Assembly (NCBI RefSeq): GCF_000967425.1
Contig: NZ_FO082820.1
Location: 3,545,501-3,609,500, forward strand
Direction of reading: 5' to 3'
Length of the DNA: 64,000 bases
Source: Pseudorhizobium banfieldiae
GTDB taxonomy: Bacteria; Pseudomonadota; Alphaproteobacteria; Rhizobiales; Rhizobiaceae
Part shown: positions 45,306 to 56,282 of the stretch, one piece after another
How positions within the stretch are numbered: the first letter of the stretch is position 1
Layout of the letters: each line of letters begins with the position of its first letter
Translations under genes and position numbers: made by a program
Notes under the pieces: model-generated
What the model saw: the letters and a program-made list of their open reading frames with translations, nothing else
Database searches by the model: none
What the model was told of the DNA's origin: nothing

Positions 45306-46214
45306 ATGTCCGCCGCAGCAAGCAAGACCGCGTCCTCGCTCTTCCAGACCGCCCTTCCACTGGCCTTGATTTCGGCTCTCGGCATCGGCATTGCTCACCA
45401 GGCCGGGTTCTTCGCGGCCGCTCCGTCCGCGGCTGCTCTCTACCAGCCACAGACTGTGGTCATCCCGCCTCATACCTTCCAGTATCGGACAGACGGCGAG
45501 TATGTGCGGGGAGTTCATCCGATCGACGCTCCGAAATCGACTGTCACGCGTACAGATGCACTCACCATCATGAAGTTTCAGGTGACGCTGTCGGAATACG
45601 ACGCTTGCGTCATGGAAGGCGCCTGCGCGCCTGCGGCACATCCGAGCACATCCGACACGAACCTTCCCGTCACCGGCGTCAACTACGATGACGCCCAAGC
45701 CTATGCGCGGTGGCTTTCGGAGAAGACCGGCGAATACTGGGCCTTACCATCCGATCAGGACCTAGCGTTTGCCGCCGGCAAGAGCTTTCCCGACGATGCC
45801 TCCGGGCTCGATCCAGACAACAAGAATCCGGCCCTGAAATGGATCGCCGACTACGAACGTGAAGCCGCGTCGCGATCAAAGCGGAATCCGGCACCGCAGC
45901 CTATCGGCAGCTTCGGGGAAAACGAATTCGGCCTTGCCGATTTCGGTGGAAACGTCTGGGAGTGGACGAGCACCTGCCACAGACGGGTGAACCTCTATGA
46001 CAACGGGACCCAGAAGGGCGTGGAGACCATCTGCGGCGTCAACGTGGCCGTCGGTCCACATCGTTCGCCGACCAGCAGCTTCATCCGCGACCCCCGCGGC
46101 GGCGGTTGCTCAGTTGGGACGCCGCCGGACAATCTGGGCTTCCGGCTGGTGAAGTCGACAGCGTGGTACGCCCCGGTTCTGCAGATGCTTCGCGCGAAGG
46201 GCCTGGCAGGTTAG
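45306..46214 (+). CDS. nirV: NirV, formylglycine-generating-enzyme-like protein
   Basis: A 302-residue exported or membrane-anchored protein with an N-terminal hydrophobic segment (about residues 17-37) and a SUMF1/FGE-sulphatase domain. Typical parts are YQPQTVVIPPHTFQYRTDGEY, PVTGVNYDDAQAYARWLSEKTG near residue 120, NEFGLADFGGNVWEWTSTC near 207 and the final GCSVGTPPDNLGFRLVKS. NirV commonly follows nirK in rhizobia and rhodobacters; its role in nitrite reductase function is unsettled. AAGGAGG lies 6 bases before the ATG. Confidence 0.92.
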   Translation: MSAAASKTASSLFQTALPLALISALGIGIAHQAGFFAAAPSAAALYQPQTVVIPPHTFQYRTDGEYVRGVHPIDAPKSTVTRTDALTIMKFQVTLSEYDACVMEGACAPAAHPSTSDTNLPVTGVNYDDAQAYARWLSEKTGEYWALPSDQDLAFAAGKSFPDDASGLDPDNKNPALKWIADYEREAASRSKRNPAPQPIGSFGENEFGLADFGGNVWEWTSTCHRRVNLYDNGTQKGVETICGVNVAVGPHRSPTSSFIRDPRGGGCSVGTPPDNLGFRLVKSTAWYAPVLQMLRAKGLAG

Positions 46215-46293
46215 CCGCGCGCCGTCTGGCTTCGCCTCTTCCGAGAGCGGTAGTGATCATGTATCCTGCACCGCGATATCGGAGAGTGACAGA

Positions 46294-46989
46294 GTGAAGA
46301 TCGACAAGAGCCTGGTCCGGGCATTTCCGCTGTTCGACAAGATGAGCGACGAAAGCCTGGAAAAGCTGCTGGCGCATTCCACCTCGCGGCGCGTCCCACC
46401 CGGCGAAGCCGTTTTCGAACAAGGGGCAGCGGCGACGCATTTCTTCCTGCTTCTCCATGGACGCCTCAAGGTCACGCAGGTGACTGCGAGCGGCCAGCAG
46501 ATCATCGTCCGCGTGGTCCACCCCGGGGATCTCTTCGGTTTCGCGAAGGCGCTGCAGCGAGCAGACTACCCGGGAACGGCGATTGCCGCCGCTGAAAGCG
46601 TTGCACTCAGTTGGCCGACGCATCTCTGGCCAGAATTCATCGACCACCATCCGCGCCTTGCCGTCTCGGCAATGCACACGATCGGCCAGCGTCTCGAGGA
46701 GGCCCATACCCGAATTCGTGAGATGTCGACCGAGGAAGTGGAGCGGCGCGTCGCCCACGCGGTGCTGCGCCTTACGAAGCAGGCCGGCAAGGCCGAGGGC
46801 TCAGGCGTACGGATCGACTTCCCGATCTCGCGCCAGGATATCGCCGAGATGACGGGAACGACGCTCCATACCGTTTCGCGGATCCTGAGCGCCTGGGAAA
46901 GCAAGGGCCTTGTGGAAGGCGGGCGCCAGAAACTTCTCGTCCGCGATATCAAGGGGCTATCTGAACTCGCCGAGACTGCCAAGGAATAG
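46294..46989 (+). CDS. nnrR: NnrR, Crp/Fnr-family NO-responsive regulator
   Basis: A 231-residue Crp/Fnr transcription factor starting with GTG at 46294, with GGAGAG upstream. It has a cyclic-nucleotide-like beta-barrel (about residues 10-120), a long dimerisation helix and a C-terminal helix-turn-helix (SRQDIAEMTGTTLHTVSRIL near residue 178, with the base-reading T-V-S-R). There are no cysteines at all, so it is not an oxygen-sensing FNR with an Fe-S cluster; NnrR/DNR proteins sense NO through haem. It sits 79 bp after nirV with no box of its own. It is the obvious reader of the six TTG-N8-CAA sites in this island. Confidence 0.93.
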   Translation: MKIDKSLVRAFPLFDKMSDESLEKLLAHSTSRRVPPGEAVFEQGAAATHFFLLLHGRLKVTQVTASGQQIIVRVVHPGDLFGFAKALQRADYPGTAIAAAESVALSWPTHLWPEFIDHHPRLAVSAMHTIGQRLEEAHTRIREMSTEEVERRVAHAVLRLTKQAGKAEGSGVRIDFPISRQDIAEMTGTTLHTVSRILSAWESKGLVEGGRQKLLVRDIKGLSELAETAKE

Positions 46990-47008
46990 CCTCGATGGGG
47001 GACCGCGG

Positions 47009-48742
47009 TCACATTGTCCCGTTTCGTTGAAGCGGAGCGTGGCTGGCTGCCGTAGCGTCCCTGCTGATCGCCATGGATATCGCCTGTGCCAATTGCTCCT
47101 GCGTAAACGGCTTGACGAGCCGCGACAGGGCTCCGACCGATGCGCCATCCGGAAGCTCGGCATAGCCGGATGCCAAAATAATCGGCTGTGCCGGATTGGC
47201 GCTAAGCAACGAGCGGGCAAGATCGGCTCCCGACATTCCGGGCATGGCGTGGTCGGTGATAACCAGATCGAAACTCTGCCCTGAGTTCACGATTTCCAGG
47301 GCCGCCTGCCCGGAATTGGCTTCCGTGACCCTGTGGCCAAGGTCTTCCAGCATGTCGACCGTGCCCATGCAGACAAGGACATCGTCGTCCACCACCAGTA
47401 TCCGCAGGGAGGCGGCAGCCTCGGCCTCCCCGGAAGCGCTCCAAGCAGATTGCGCCGCCCCGGCATGTTCGGAAACGTCATCCTTGGCGACGGGCAGCCA
47501 CAGCTCTGCCGTTGTCCCTTCGCCAGGGGTGCTGTGAAGCTGCAGAATTCCCCCTGACTGGGCAGCCAGCCCGTGGACCATCGAGAGTCCGAGACCCGTT
47601 CCCTTGCCGAGCCCCTTGGTGGTGAAGAAGGGCTCGGCCGCACGCGCAAGCGTCTCTTCGTCCATACCCGAACCGGTATCGGCAACCCGCACCCGCAGAT
47701 AGCGTCCGGCCGACAGCCCTGGCGGGAGATCGTGATCGCCGGGAATGGTTTCTTCGGCATCGATCGAGATGACGCCTTCCTGCTGGATTGCATCGCGGGC
47801 GTTGACGGCAAGGTTGAGGATCGCCAGCTCGAGCTGATTGGCATCCACGAGGGCCGGAGGCAGTTCAACTGGAAGCCGGTTCTCAAGCCGGATGGTCGGA
47901 CCCACCGCCCGCTGCAGCAGCCCTTCGATGCTGCCGAGGAGTTGCACGAGATCGACTGCCTGAGGCTTGAGCTCCTGCCGGCGCGCGAAGGCCAGCAGGC
48001 GCTGGGTCAGTGCCGCGCCACGTTCGGCAGCCTGGACCGCATTGTCGAGCAACCGAAGGTTCTTCTCCTCGGCCGGGATGCGTTTGCGCAAAAGGCTGAG
48101 GCTGCCAAGCGCGGCCATCAGCAGATTGTTGAAATCATGGGCTACCCCGCCGGTGAGTTGACCGATCGTATCCAGCTTCTGGGCCTCGAAGAGTTGCGCC
48201 ATCGCCTCCTCGCGCTCCCGGGTGCGAAGCTCGATCCGGTTTTCGAGTTCCTCGTTGAGGGTCTGTAGCTGCTGGTAGGACGTCTCGAGTTCGGCTGTCC
48301 GCTCCTGAACCCTGCGCTCAAGGTCCGCATTCAGCCGCTCCAGCTCCCGGGTTTTCCGGTAGAGTTCCACGAAGACCCGCACCTTGGCACGCAGGACGTC
48401 CGGGACAATCGGGACGGACACATAATCGACCGCGCCGGCCGCGTAGCCCCGCAGGCGGTCGGGTTCGGTCATCATCACGGCCGATACGAAGATCACGGGG
48501 GTCTTCTCGAACCGAGGGTGGGCGCGGATCAGCTCCACGAGCTCGAATCCATCCTGCTCGGGCATGCAGACATCGACCAGAATCACGGCGACATCCGTGC
48601 GGAGAAGATGTTCCAGCGCCTCCCGCGCCGACTGAGCCACGAGCAGGTTTTCGCCAAGCTCCTGGAGGATTACCTCGTAGCTCAAGAGCTTGGCGGGCTG
48701 GTCGTCCACGAGCAGAATGTTGACGGGATCAGGCATGGTCAT
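47009..48742 (-). CDS. Hybrid histidine kinase: receiver - coiled coil - kinase - receiver
   Basis: About 577 residues from the ATG at 48742, one base after the stop of the upstream giant kinase, so the two are co-transcribed. The N-terminal receiver (residues 6-125) has phospho-Asp D57 in VILVDVCMPEQDG. The usual lysine before proline is replaced by valine (DYVSVPIVPDVL, V110). A coiled coil (about 128-190) leads to an HWE-like/HisKA segment with H202 in GGVAHDFNNLL, then an ATPase domain (VNARDAIQ, DTGSGMDEETL, GTGLGLSMV). A C-terminal receiver follows (DLVITDHAMPGMSG, RLVKPF). No membrane helix is present. It likely acts downstream of, or in phosphorelay with, the poly-HAMP kinase. Confidence 0.9.
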   Translation of the reverse strand: MTMPDPVNILLVDDQPAKLLSYEVILQELGENLLVAQSAREALEHLLRTDVAVILVDVCMPEQDGFELVELIRAHPRFEKTPVIFVSAVMMTEPDRLRGYAAGAVDYVSVPIVPDVLRAKVRVFVELYRKTRELERLNADLERRVQERTAELETSYQQLQTLNEELENRIELRTREREEAMAQLFEAQKLDTIGQLTGGVAHDFNNLLMAALGSLSLLRKRIPAEEKNLRLLDNAVQAAERGAALTQRLLAFARRQELKPQAVDLVQLLGSIEGLLQRAVGPTIRLENRLPVELPPALVDANQLELAILNLAVNARDAIQQEGVISIDAEETIPGDHDLPPGLSAGRYLRVRVADTGSGMDEETLARAAEPFFTTKGLGKGTGLGLSMVHGLAAQSGGILQLHSTPGEGTTAELWLPVAKDDVSEHAGAAQSAWSASGEAEAAASLRILVVDDDVLVCMGTVDMLEDLGHRVTEANSGQAALEIVNSGQSFDLVITDHAMPGMSGADLARSLLSANPAQPIILASGYAELPDGASVGALSRLVKPFTQEQLAQAISMAISRDATAASHAPLQRNGTM

Positions 48743-48743
48743 C

Positions 48744-51700
48744 TCACTCGTGGAGCCACATGCGCAGTGCCGAAAGCAGCTCCTGCGTATTAACCGGCTT
48801 GGCAAGGTAATCCGAAGCGCCCGCCTCCAGGCATTTCTCACGGTCGCCCTTCATCGCCTTGGCCGTCAGCGCGATGATCGGCAGGCGGCTGTGACGTTCG
48901 TCCTTACGGATTACCTGCATTGTCTCATATCCGTCCATGCCCGGCATCATGATATCCATGAGAACCAGCGAAATGTCGGACTGGGCGTTGATGATCTGGA
49001 TCGCTTCACTTCCCGTGGTTGCCGTCAGTACCTTCATGCTGCGCCGTTCAAGAACGCTGCTCAAGGCGAAGATGTTTCGCGCGTCGTCATCGACGAGCAG
49101 CACCGTCTTGCCGGCAAGCTCCACGTCCGAACTATGCAGCTTTTCGAGCATGTCCTGCTTGGCAGGTGGCATGTCAGCGATCACCCGGTGCAGGAAGAGG
49201 GAGGTCTCGTCAAGCAGACGTTCCGGCGATTCAACCCCCTTCACCACCACGCTCCGCGCCATGCTCTGCAGCCGGGCACTTTCGGCCGGAGAGAGATCGC
49301 GTCCCGTGAACACGACAACGGGCACATCCGTCATCTTCACATCTTCGGAGATCTTCTCCAGCACCTCAAACCCGGACATGTCGGGCAGTGACAGGTCGAG
49401 AACGACGCAGTCGACTGGCTCGTTCTCCAGTATTTGAAGCGCCTCTGAACCGGTACCGACGCTGGTTATGTCAATATCGCTGTGGCCGAGCAGGGCGGTG
49501 ATGCTGAAGCGTTCGTTTTCGTCATCCTCTACGAGCAGGAGACGCTTCCGGCTGGTTTCCGAGAAGCTCTTCAATCGCGAGAAGACTTCTCCCAGCCCGT
49601 CACTTGTCGCCGGCTTGTGCGTGAAGGCGAAGGCCCCACGCGTCAGGCCATGCTGGCGGTCTTCATCCACGCTGATGATCTGCACGGGGATGTGACGGGT
49701 CTCGGGGCTCTGCTTCAATTGGCTGAGAACAGTCCAGCCGAGCATGTCGGGGAGGCAGATGTCAAGCGATATGGCAGTCGGACGATAATCCCGGGCCAGC
49801 GCCAGCGCATCCGTACCGCGGCCGGCGATCAGCACCTTGAAGCCCTTGTCGCGTGCAGCATCCCGCAGCAAGGAAGCATATCCGGGGTCATCTTCGACGA
49901 CCAGCAGGATGGCATCTCGACCACTGATCCCGTAGCGATCGTCTTCGGGCACTTCACCGATGCTTGTGGAACGGCGCGGGAGCCCGTGATTGTGGCTCTT
50001 CATCCCGCCCGTAGTGCTACGGACCGGCTGCGTCGCCGCCCCGACGAATGTCAGCGGAAGGTAGAGCGTGAATGTGCTTCCTTCGCCTGGAGTGCTGGAA
50101 AGCTGGATCTCGCCGCCCAGGAGGTTGGCAAGCTCGCGACTGATTGCCAGTCCCAGGCCGGTCCCGCCATAGTTCCTGCTCGTCGAGGCATCCGCCTGCT
50201 GGAATGCCTCGAAGATGATCTTCTGCTTATCGACCGGAATGCCGATGCCGGTATCGGAAACATGGAAGGCAATGACGGCCGGGGCGTTCTTGAGCGAAGG
50301 ACGGCTTTCACTCCATCCACTTGCGGCCGTTTCCACTCTTAACTGGACACCGCCCTCGGAGGTGAACTTGAACGCGTTCGACAGCAGGTTCTTGAGTATC
50401 TGCTGCAGCCGCTTGGCATCGGTGATCAGCGTGCGGGGCAGGCTGTCATCCAGATCGACCGCGAACGTGAGTGCACGGGATTCCGCCTCGTGCCTGAATG
50501 GCCGCGCCATCACTTCGAGAAGATTGCCGAGGGCGATCTCCTCCGCCTCGACGGAGACCGTTCCGGACTCGATCTTCGACAGGTCCAGGATATCGCTGAT
50601 AAGATTGAGAAGATCGGTGCCCGCACCATGGATCGTCTTTGCGAATTCAACTTGCTTGGACGACAGGTTTCCGTCGGGGTTTTCCCCGAGCTGCTGCCCG
50701 AGGATCAGGATCGAGTTAAGCGGCGTCCGCAGTTCGTGCGACATATTGGCCAGGAATTCGGATTTGTATTTCGAGGTGAGCGCTAGCTCCGTCGCCTTCT
50801 CCTCGAGAGCCCGTCTTGCCTGCTCGATCTCCTGGTTCTTGGCCTCCACCTCGACATTGCGTTCTTCCAGCTGCTGGGCCTTCTGCTCCAACTGCTCGTT
50901 GGTCTGCTGCAGTTCGCTCTGCTGCGTCTGAAGTTCCGCCGCAAGTTGCTGCGACTGCTGCAGCAGGGCTTCGGTCTGCATCGTCGCTTCGATCGAGTTC
51001 AGCAGGATTCCCATGGACGATGTGAGTTGTTCCAGGAAGGAAAGTTGCAGCTCGGTGAAATTCGCGACCGAAGTCAGCTCAACCACCGCCTTGACCTGTC
51101 CCTCGAAGAGGATCGGCAGGACGATGGCACTGCGCGGCAGGGCCGAGAAGGTTCCCGAGCCTATCGGCACGACATTGTCCGGCATGTCGCTGATCAGGAT
51201 CTGCCGGCCATCACGCGCACACTGGCCGATCAAACCCTCGCCGAGCTGCATCCTGCGCGGATGTGATTGACCAACGCCGTCCGCATAGGTCGCAAGCAGC
51301 ACCAGTGCCGGTTCATCCACCTCCTGCTTCACTTGGTAGACGACGCCCTGATGTGCGCCCACCAGCGGTGCCAGTTCCCGCAGCAGCGTCTGGCCGACGA
51401 GAGCGAGTTCCCGCTGACCCTGCAGCGTAGTGGTCAGGCGGGCGAGATTGGTCTTAAGCCAGTCCTGGTCGGTATTCTGCTCTGTGGTAAGCCGCAGATT
51501 ACCGATCATCGTATTGATATTGTCCTTGAGCTCAGCCACTTCTCCCCGTGCCTGGACCTGAATGGACCGCGTCAGATCCCCCTTCGTCACTGCCGTAGCA
51601 ACCTCGGCGATGGCGCGGACCTGGGTTGTCAGGTTCGCGGCCAGGAGGTTTACGTTGCCGGTGAGATCCTTCCAGATACCGGCCGTTCCCGGAACCCGCG

Positions 51701-54700
51701 CCTGGCCGCCCAGCCGTCCTTCGACGCCTACCTCTCGGGCAACCGACGTCACCTGATCGGCGAAGGTAGCAAGGGTGTGGGTCATGTTGTTGATGGTGTC
51801 TGCAAGGGCAGCCACTTCCCCCTTGGAGGCGACCGTCAGATTCTGCGTGAGGTCACCGTTCGCAACCGCCGTCACCACCTTGACGATGCCTCGGACCTGT
51901 TCGGTGAGGTTCGTCGCCATGACGTTGACGGTATCCGTCAGATCCTTCCACGTGCCCGCGACCCCGGGAACCTGGGCCTGACCTCCGAGCTTGCCTTCGG
52001 TCCCGACTTCGCGGGCAACACGCGTCACTTCGCCGGCAAAGGCGTTCAACTGATCAACCATCGTGTTGATCGTGTTCTTCAGTTCCAGGATCTCACCTTT
52101 CACCTCGACGGTGATCTTGCGGGACAGGTCGCCGCGCGCAACGGCCGTGGTGACCTCGGCGATGTTGCGCACCTGCGTGGTGAGGTTGGCCGCGAGAAGG
52201 TTGACGTTGTCGGTCAGGTCCTTCCAGGTGCCCGCGACACCGGGGACCACGGCCTGGCCGCCGAGCCGCCCGTCCGTCCCCACCTCGCGAGCGACGCGCG
52301 TCACCTCGCCGGCGAAGGACCGCAACTGGTCGACCATCGTATTCAGCGTATCCTTCAGCAGCAGCATCTCGCCGCGGACATCGACCGTGATCTTTCGGGA
52401 AAGGTCGCCGCCGGCGATCGCCGTCGCGACTTCGGCGATATTGCGGACCTGCGCTGTCAGGTTGCCCGCCATGGAGTTGACGTTGTCGGTCAGGTCCTTC
52501 CACGTTCCGGCAACGCCCGGTACCTGAGCCTGGCCGCCGAGATTGCCTTCCGTCCCGACCTCGCGGGCGACACGCGTCACTTCGCCGGCGAAGGCGTTCA
52601 ACTGGTCCACCATCGTGTTGATGGTATCCTTCAATTCGAGAATCTCGCCCTTGACGTCGACGGTGATCTTCCGCGACAGGTCACCGCGAGCAACCGCAGT
52701 CGTTACCTCTGCAATATTGCGGACTTGGTCGGTGAGGTTCGACGCCATCGAATTGACGTTGTAGGTCAGGTCCTGCCACGTACCGGCGACGCCCGGCACC
52801 TGTGCCTGACCACCGAGCTTCCCCTCCGTTCCCACCTCGCGCGCAACGCGCGTCACTTCCGAGGCAAAGCGGTTCAACTGGTCGACCATGGTGTTGAGGG
52901 TTTCCTTCAGCTGAAGGATTTCGCCCTTGACGTCGACGGTGATCTTCTTCGACAGGTCGCCGTTCGCGATCGCCGTCGAAACCTCGGCGATGTTTCGCAC
53001 CTGCGCCGTGAGGTTGGACGCCATGGAGTTGACGCTGTCGGTCAGGTCCTTCCACGTGCCGGCAACGCCGCGCACATTCGCCTGGCCGCCCAGCTGACCT
53101 TCGGTCCCTACCTCTCGGGCGACACGCGTCACTTCCGAGGCGAACCCGTTCAGTTGGTCAACCATCGTGTTGATGGTCTCCTTCAGTTCGAGAATCTCAC
53201 CTGAGACCGTCACCGTGATCTTCTTTGAAAGATCCCCCTGCGCGACGGCGGTGGCAACCTCGGCGATGTTGCGCACCTGCGCCGTAAGGTTCGATGCCAT
53301 CGAATTGACGCTGTCCGTTAGGTCCTTCCATGTTCCGGCAACCCCGCGGACATTGGCCTGGCCGCCCAGCTGACCCTCCGTCCCCACCTCGCGGGCGACG
53401 CGCGTGACCTCACCGGCAAAGCCGTTCAACTGGTCGACCATCGTGTTGATGGTCTCCTTGAGCTCGAGGATCTCGCCCTTCACGTCGACGGTGATCTTCT
53501 TCGAGAGGTCGCCATTGGCGATCGCTGTCGAGACTTCAGCAATGTTGCGGACCTGAGCCGTCAGGTTTCCGGCCATGGAGTTGACGTTCTCGGTGAGGTC
53601 TTTCCAGGTTCCGGCAACGCCGCGCACGTTTGCCTGACCGCCCAGTCGGCCCTCGGTACCGACCTCTCGGGCGACGCGCGTGACTTCGCCGGCAAAGGAA
53701 TTGAGCTGATCGACCATCGTATTAATGGTCTCCTTCAGCTCGAGAATCTCGCCCGACACGGTCACCGTGATCTTCTTCGACAGGTCTCCATTGGCAATCG
53801 CCGTCGAGACTTCAGCGATGTTTCGCACTTGGGCCGTGAGGTTGGAGGCCATGGAATTGACGTTGTCGGTGAGGTCTTTCCAGGTGCCGGCGACGCCTGG
53901 CACTTTCGCCTGCCCGCCAAGCCGTCCTTCGGTACCGACTTCACGCGCAACGCGGGTCACCTCGCCCGCAAACCCGTTCAACTGATCGACCATCGTATTG
54001 ATGGTCTCCTTCAGTTCCAGAATTTCGCCGGACACATCGACCGTGATCTTGCGCGAGAGGTCACCGCGCGCCACGGCCGTAGTCACCTCAGCAATGTTGC
54101 GGACCTGATCGGTCAGGTTACCGCACATTGCATTGACCGAGTCCGTCAGATCCTTCCAGGTGCCAGCAACACCCGGCACGATCGCCTGGCCGCCAAGCTT
54201 TCCCTCCGTGCCGACTTCCCGGGCGACTCGCGTCACTTCCGACGCGAAGGACCGCAACTGGTCCACCATCGTGTTGATCGCTTCCTTCAACTGGAGGATC
54301 TCGCCCCGAACATCGACGGTGATCTTCTTGGACAGGTCACCATTCGCGACGGCGATCGTCACGTCGGAAATGTTCCGCACCTGCGCCGTCAGGTTAGACG
54401 CCATGGAATTGACGCTTTCGGTCAGATCCTTCCAAACGCCGGTCACTTCCGGGACATGAGCTTGGCCACCGAGTTTGCCGTCCGTCCCGACTTCCCGGGC
54501 GACGCGCGTTACCTCTGAGGTGAATACACCCAGCTGCCGGATCATGCCGTTGACGATCTCCGCCGAACGCAGGAACTCCCCTTTCAGGGGGCGTCCATCG
54601 ACATCGAGAGGCACCGTGTGGAGCAGGTCACCCTTGGCAACAGCCGAGATCGTTCGCGTCATAGCATGCGTCGGCCAGACGAGATCGTCGATCAGAGCGT

Positions 54701-55127
54701 TGACGGAATCCTCCATGTCGCTCCAGGCACCGCCCGAAAGGCTGAGCCGAACACGATTCTTCGTCCGCCCGTCACGACCCACGAGTTGGCCTACATGGTC
54801 AAGCTGTGCCGCCATGCGCTGATTGGCTGCGATGATGTCGTTGAAGGCGTCGGCGACTCGGCCTGACAGGCCGGTGTAATCGGAGCTCAGCCTTGCTGTG
54901 AAGTCGCCTCCGCGAACCCGTTGCAGGACATCCAGCAAGGCCGCCAACTGCAATGCCTCGCCTGTGGACATGCCGGCTGATCCCTCGGATGAGACCAGCT
55001 CGGCGGCTGGCTGATCCGCGTTGTCTGCCGAATTCTCGCGTGCCTTGACCAACTGCGCCCCCTCAAAGTCGATACACGATCGGCAGAAAATAGGGCGGCG
55101 ATCATCTGCGGCAACGGCCAGCGTCAT
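48744..55127 (-). CDS. Giant soluble poly-HAMP hybrid histidine kinase with GAF and three receivers
   Basis: 2127 residues if it starts at 55127; an internal ATG at 54971 is an alternative. After an N-terminal helical/HAMP-like region come eleven tandem 92-residue HAMP-linker units (about residues 205-1216). A GAF domain follows (about 1245-1400, [20 protein letters not shown] onward), then a Gln/Glu-rich coiled coil (about 1400-1455). The kinase core has H1464 in [15 protein letters not shown] plus an HATPase ([22 protein letters not shown]). Three receivers follow: [22 protein letters not shown] and [11 protein letters not shown] with terminal LAKP. No transmembrane segment or signal peptide is visible, so it should sense a cytoplasmic cue. 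The layout resembles group III hybrid kinases (Nik1/Os-1 osmosensors), with far more HAMP units. Confidence 0.9.
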   Translation of the reverse strand: MTLAVAADDRRPIFCRSCIDFEGAQLVKARENSADNADQPAAELVSSEGSAGMSTGEALQLAALLDVLQRVRGGDFTARLSSDYTGLSGRVADAFNDIIAANQRMAAQLDHVGQLVGRDGRTKNRVRLSLSGGAWSDMEDSVNALIDDLVWPTHAMTRTISAVAKGDLLHTVPLDVDGRPLKGEFLRSAEIVNGMIRQLGVFTSEVTRVAREVGTDGKLGGQAHVPEVTGVWKDLTESVNSMASNLTAQVRNISDVTIAVANGDLSKKITVDVRGEILQLKEAINTMVDQLRSFASEVTRVAREVGTEGKLGGQAIVPGVAGTWKDLTDSVNAMCGNLTDQVRNIAEVTTAVARGDLSRKITVDVSGEILELKETINTMVDQLNGFAGEVTRVAREVGTEGRLGGQAKVPGVAGTWKDLTDNVNSMASNLTAQVRNIAEVSTAIANGDLSKKITVTVSGEILELKETINTMVDQLNSFAGEVTRVAREVGTEGRLGGQANVRGVAGTWKDLTENVNSMAGNLTAQVRNIAEVSTAIANGDLSKKITVDVKGEILELKETINTMVDQLNGFAGEVTRVAREVGTEGQLGGQANVRGVAGTWKDLTDSVNSMASNLTAQVRNIAEVATAVAQGDLSKKITVTVSGEILELKETINTMVDQLNGFASEVTRVAREVGTEGQLGGQANVRGVAGTWKDLTDSVNSMASNLTAQVRNIAEVSTAIANGDLSKKITVDVKGEILQLKETLNTMVDQLNRFASEVTRVAREVGTEGKLGGQAQVPGVAGTWQDLTYNVNSMASNLTDQVRNIAEVTTAVARGDLSRKITVDVKGEILELKDTINTMVDQLNAFAGEVTRVAREVGTEGNLGGQAQVPGVAGTWKDLTDNVNSMAGNLTAQVRNIAEVATAIAGGDLSRKITVDVRGEMLLLKDTLNTMVDQLRSFAGEVTRVAREVGTDGRLGGQAVVPGVAGTWKDLTDNVNLLAANLTTQVRNIAEVTTAVARGDLSRKITVEVKGEILELKNTINTMVDQLNAFAGEVTRVAREVGTEGKLGGQAQVPGVAGTWKDLTDTVNVMATNLTEQVRGIVKVVTAVANGDLTQNLTVASKGEVAALADTINNMTHTLATFADQVTSVAREVGVEGRLGGQARVPGTAGIWKDLTGNVNLLAANLTTQVRAIAEVATAVTKGDLTRSIQVQARGEVAELKDNINTMIGNLRLTTEQNTDQDWLKTNLARLTTTLQGQRELALVGQTLLRELAPLVGAHQGVVYQVKQEVDEPALVLLATYADGVGQSHPRRMQLGEGLIGQCARDGRQILISDMPDNVVPIGSGTFSALPRSAIVLPILFEGQVKAVVELTSVANFTELQLSFLEQLTSSMGILLNSIEATMQTEALLQQSQQLAAELQTQQSELQQTNEQLEQKAQQLEERNVEVEAKNQEIEQARRALEEKATELALTSKYKSEFLANMSHELRTPLNSILILGQQLGENPDGNLSSKQVEFAKTIHGAGTDLLNLISDILDLSKIESGTVSVEAEEIALGNLLEVMARPFRHEAESRALTFAVDLDDSLPRTLITDAKRLQQILKNLLSNAFKFTSEGGVQLRVETAASGWSESRPSLKNAPAVIAFHVSDTGIGIPVDKQKIIFEAFQQADASTSRNYGGTGLGLAISRELANLLGGEIQLSSTPGEGSTFTLYLPLTFVGAATQPVRSTTGGMKSHNHGLPRRSTSIGEVPEDDRYGISGRDAILLVVEDDPGYASLLRDAARDKGFKVLIAGRGTDALALARDYRPTAISLDICLPDMLGWTVLSQLKQSPETRHIPVQIISVDEDRQHGLTRGAFAFTHKPATSDGLGEVFSRLKSFSETSRKRLLLVEDDENERFSITALLGHSDIDITSVGTGSEALQILENEPVDCVVLDLSLPDMSGFEVLEKISEDVKMTDVPVVVFTGRDLSPAESARLQSMARSVVVKGVESPERLLDETSLFLHRVIADMPPAKQDMLEKLHSSDVELAGKTVLLVDDDARNIFALSSVLERRSMKVLTATTGSEAIQIINAQSDISLVLMDIMMPGMDGYETMQVIRKDERHSRLPIIALTAKAMKGDREKCLEAGASDYLAKPVNTQELLSALRMWLHE
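51480..54515 (-). repeat. Eleven-unit 276-bp in-frame tandem repeat (HAMP array)
   Basis: Within the giant kinase gene, the codon for the first residue of each (E/Q)VT(R/S)VAREVG motif recurs every 276 bp. I anchored unit 1 at 54515 and unit 11 at 51755, exactly ten periods apart with no indel. Each unit encodes 92 residues containing LGGQA-x-V, W-x-DLT, (N/S)LT-x-QVR, GDL(S/T) and NTM(V/I)-x-x-L elements. Units 3-10 are the most alike; the first and the last ([13 protein letters not shown]) have diverged most. Confidence 0.92.
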
Positions 55128-55204
55128 TTACACGATCATGCCGCTCGGCTTGTCGTCCCAAAGACACAAAGGTTGCAGAGGGAAGGCTGTCGGAGACCCC
55201 TTCG

Positions 55205-56266
55205 CTATGCTTCTTCCGCCTTGTCTTGTCGACGACCCGCGACCGACTGGCGCTCGACGATGTGGCAGGCAAGTTCAACCCGGCGCGGCAGTGCAGGCGA
55301 TCCCGCACATATGTCGCGCAGAAGATCCACTCCCGTCATCCCGATCTCCCGTGCCGGTATGTGTACCGTTGTCAATGGCGGGCTAAGGAAGGCGGCTTGG
55401 GGAAGATCGTCCATTCCCATCACTGAAACGTCGTCAGGAACGCCATAGCCGGCGCGTTCAAGGGCACGCATGGTACCCACGGCAAGGCTCTCGCCGGCTG
55501 CAAGGACGGCGGTGAAGTCAAGCCCACGCTGCCCGATCCGATCCGAGATGACCTGATCGGCGAGTTCCGGCAGCCAGTCATCGACCGACATCACAAGGTC
55601 GTCCGGATGGGGCAGTCCATGCTGCGCCAGGGCATCCCGCCATCCTTCCAACCGTCTCACGATGGTTCTGCGGCCCGGACGCATGAGAAACAGGATGCGC
55701 TTATGTCCCCGTTCGATCAGGTATTCCGTCGCCAGTTGGGCGGCCGACCTGTTGCAGGGCGTGACGCTTGAGAGCCTCATAAGCGGGTCATCGCCATTGA
55801 TCAGAACGACCGGCTTGCCAACGTCGCGTGTGGCCGCAAGCATTCGCTCGTCATCCACCGTAAGGAACAGCAGGCCGGCAACCTCTTCATCAAGCCTCGC
55901 CTCCTCGAGGACCCTCTGCTCCTCGGCGGCGTCCGCCACGGGCCTGGTAACGATCTCGATCCCGACTGCCTCGGCCCTGTCACGGATCCCCTCCAGGACA
56001 TAGAGCGTGAACTGATTTCGCACGTAATCGATCATTGCCGCGCTCGAGGCCGCAAGGACAACCTTCGTTCCGGCCACCGGCTTCGGCAAGGCGTAATTCG
56101 CATCACGTGCCGCATCCAGAATACGCAGGCGAACATCCTCGCGGACGCCCTTCTCCCCGGAGAGGGCGCGCGACACGGTGCTGAGCGACACGCCGACCTT
56201 GGTCGCGATATCCTCCAGCCGTACGCGCCGCGGTTTCTTCCCGCGCTTGCCCATGCCGCCATTCAT
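55205..56266 (-). CDS. LacI-family transcriptional regulator
   Basis: A 353-residue LacI/GalR protein. The ATG at 56266 has GGAGGGA six bases upstream; open codons further upstream are not coding. The N-terminal helix-turn-helix with hinge is RVRLEDIATKVGVSLSTVSR then ALSGEKGVREDVRLRIL (residues 14-50). The periplasmic-binding-protein-like effector domain fills the rest (GLLFLTVDDERML, AAGESLAVGTMRALERAGYG, DDVSVMGMDDLPQAAFLSPPLTTV). It is divergent from the GH105-kduI operon and is its likely local repressor, presumably released by a galacturonate/rhamnogalacturonate breakdown product (inference). Confidence 0.92.
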   Translation of the reverse strand: MNGGMGKRGKKPRRVRLEDIATKVGVSLSTVSRALSGEKGVREDVRLRILDAARDANYALPKPVAGTKVVLAASSAAMIDYVRNQFTLYVLEGIRDRAEAVGIEIVTRPVADAAEEQRVLEEARLDEEVAGLLFLTVDDERMLAATRDVGKPVVLINGDDPLMRLSSVTPCNRSAAQLATEYLIERGHKRILFLMRPGRRTIVRRLEGWRDALAQHGLPHPDDLVMSVDDWLPELADQVISDRIGQRGLDFTAVLAAGESLAVGTMRALERAGYGVPDDVSVMGMDDLPQAAFLSPPLTTVHIPAREIGMTGVDLLRDICAGSPALPRRVELACHIVERQSVAGRRQDKAEEA

Positions 56267-56282
56267 CGACGTCCCTCCACAT

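Noticed and set aside
51267-53204. A long repetitive open frame antisense to the HAMP array
   Set aside because: Its repetition simply mirrors the 276-bp repeats of the kinase gene; the sense frame carries genuine HAMP, GAF and kinase domains.
51480-54515. Tandem repeat considered as CRISPR or satellite DNA
   Set aside because: The period is 276 bp with no spacer/repeat alternation, and the repeats are in frame coding for HAMP linkers.
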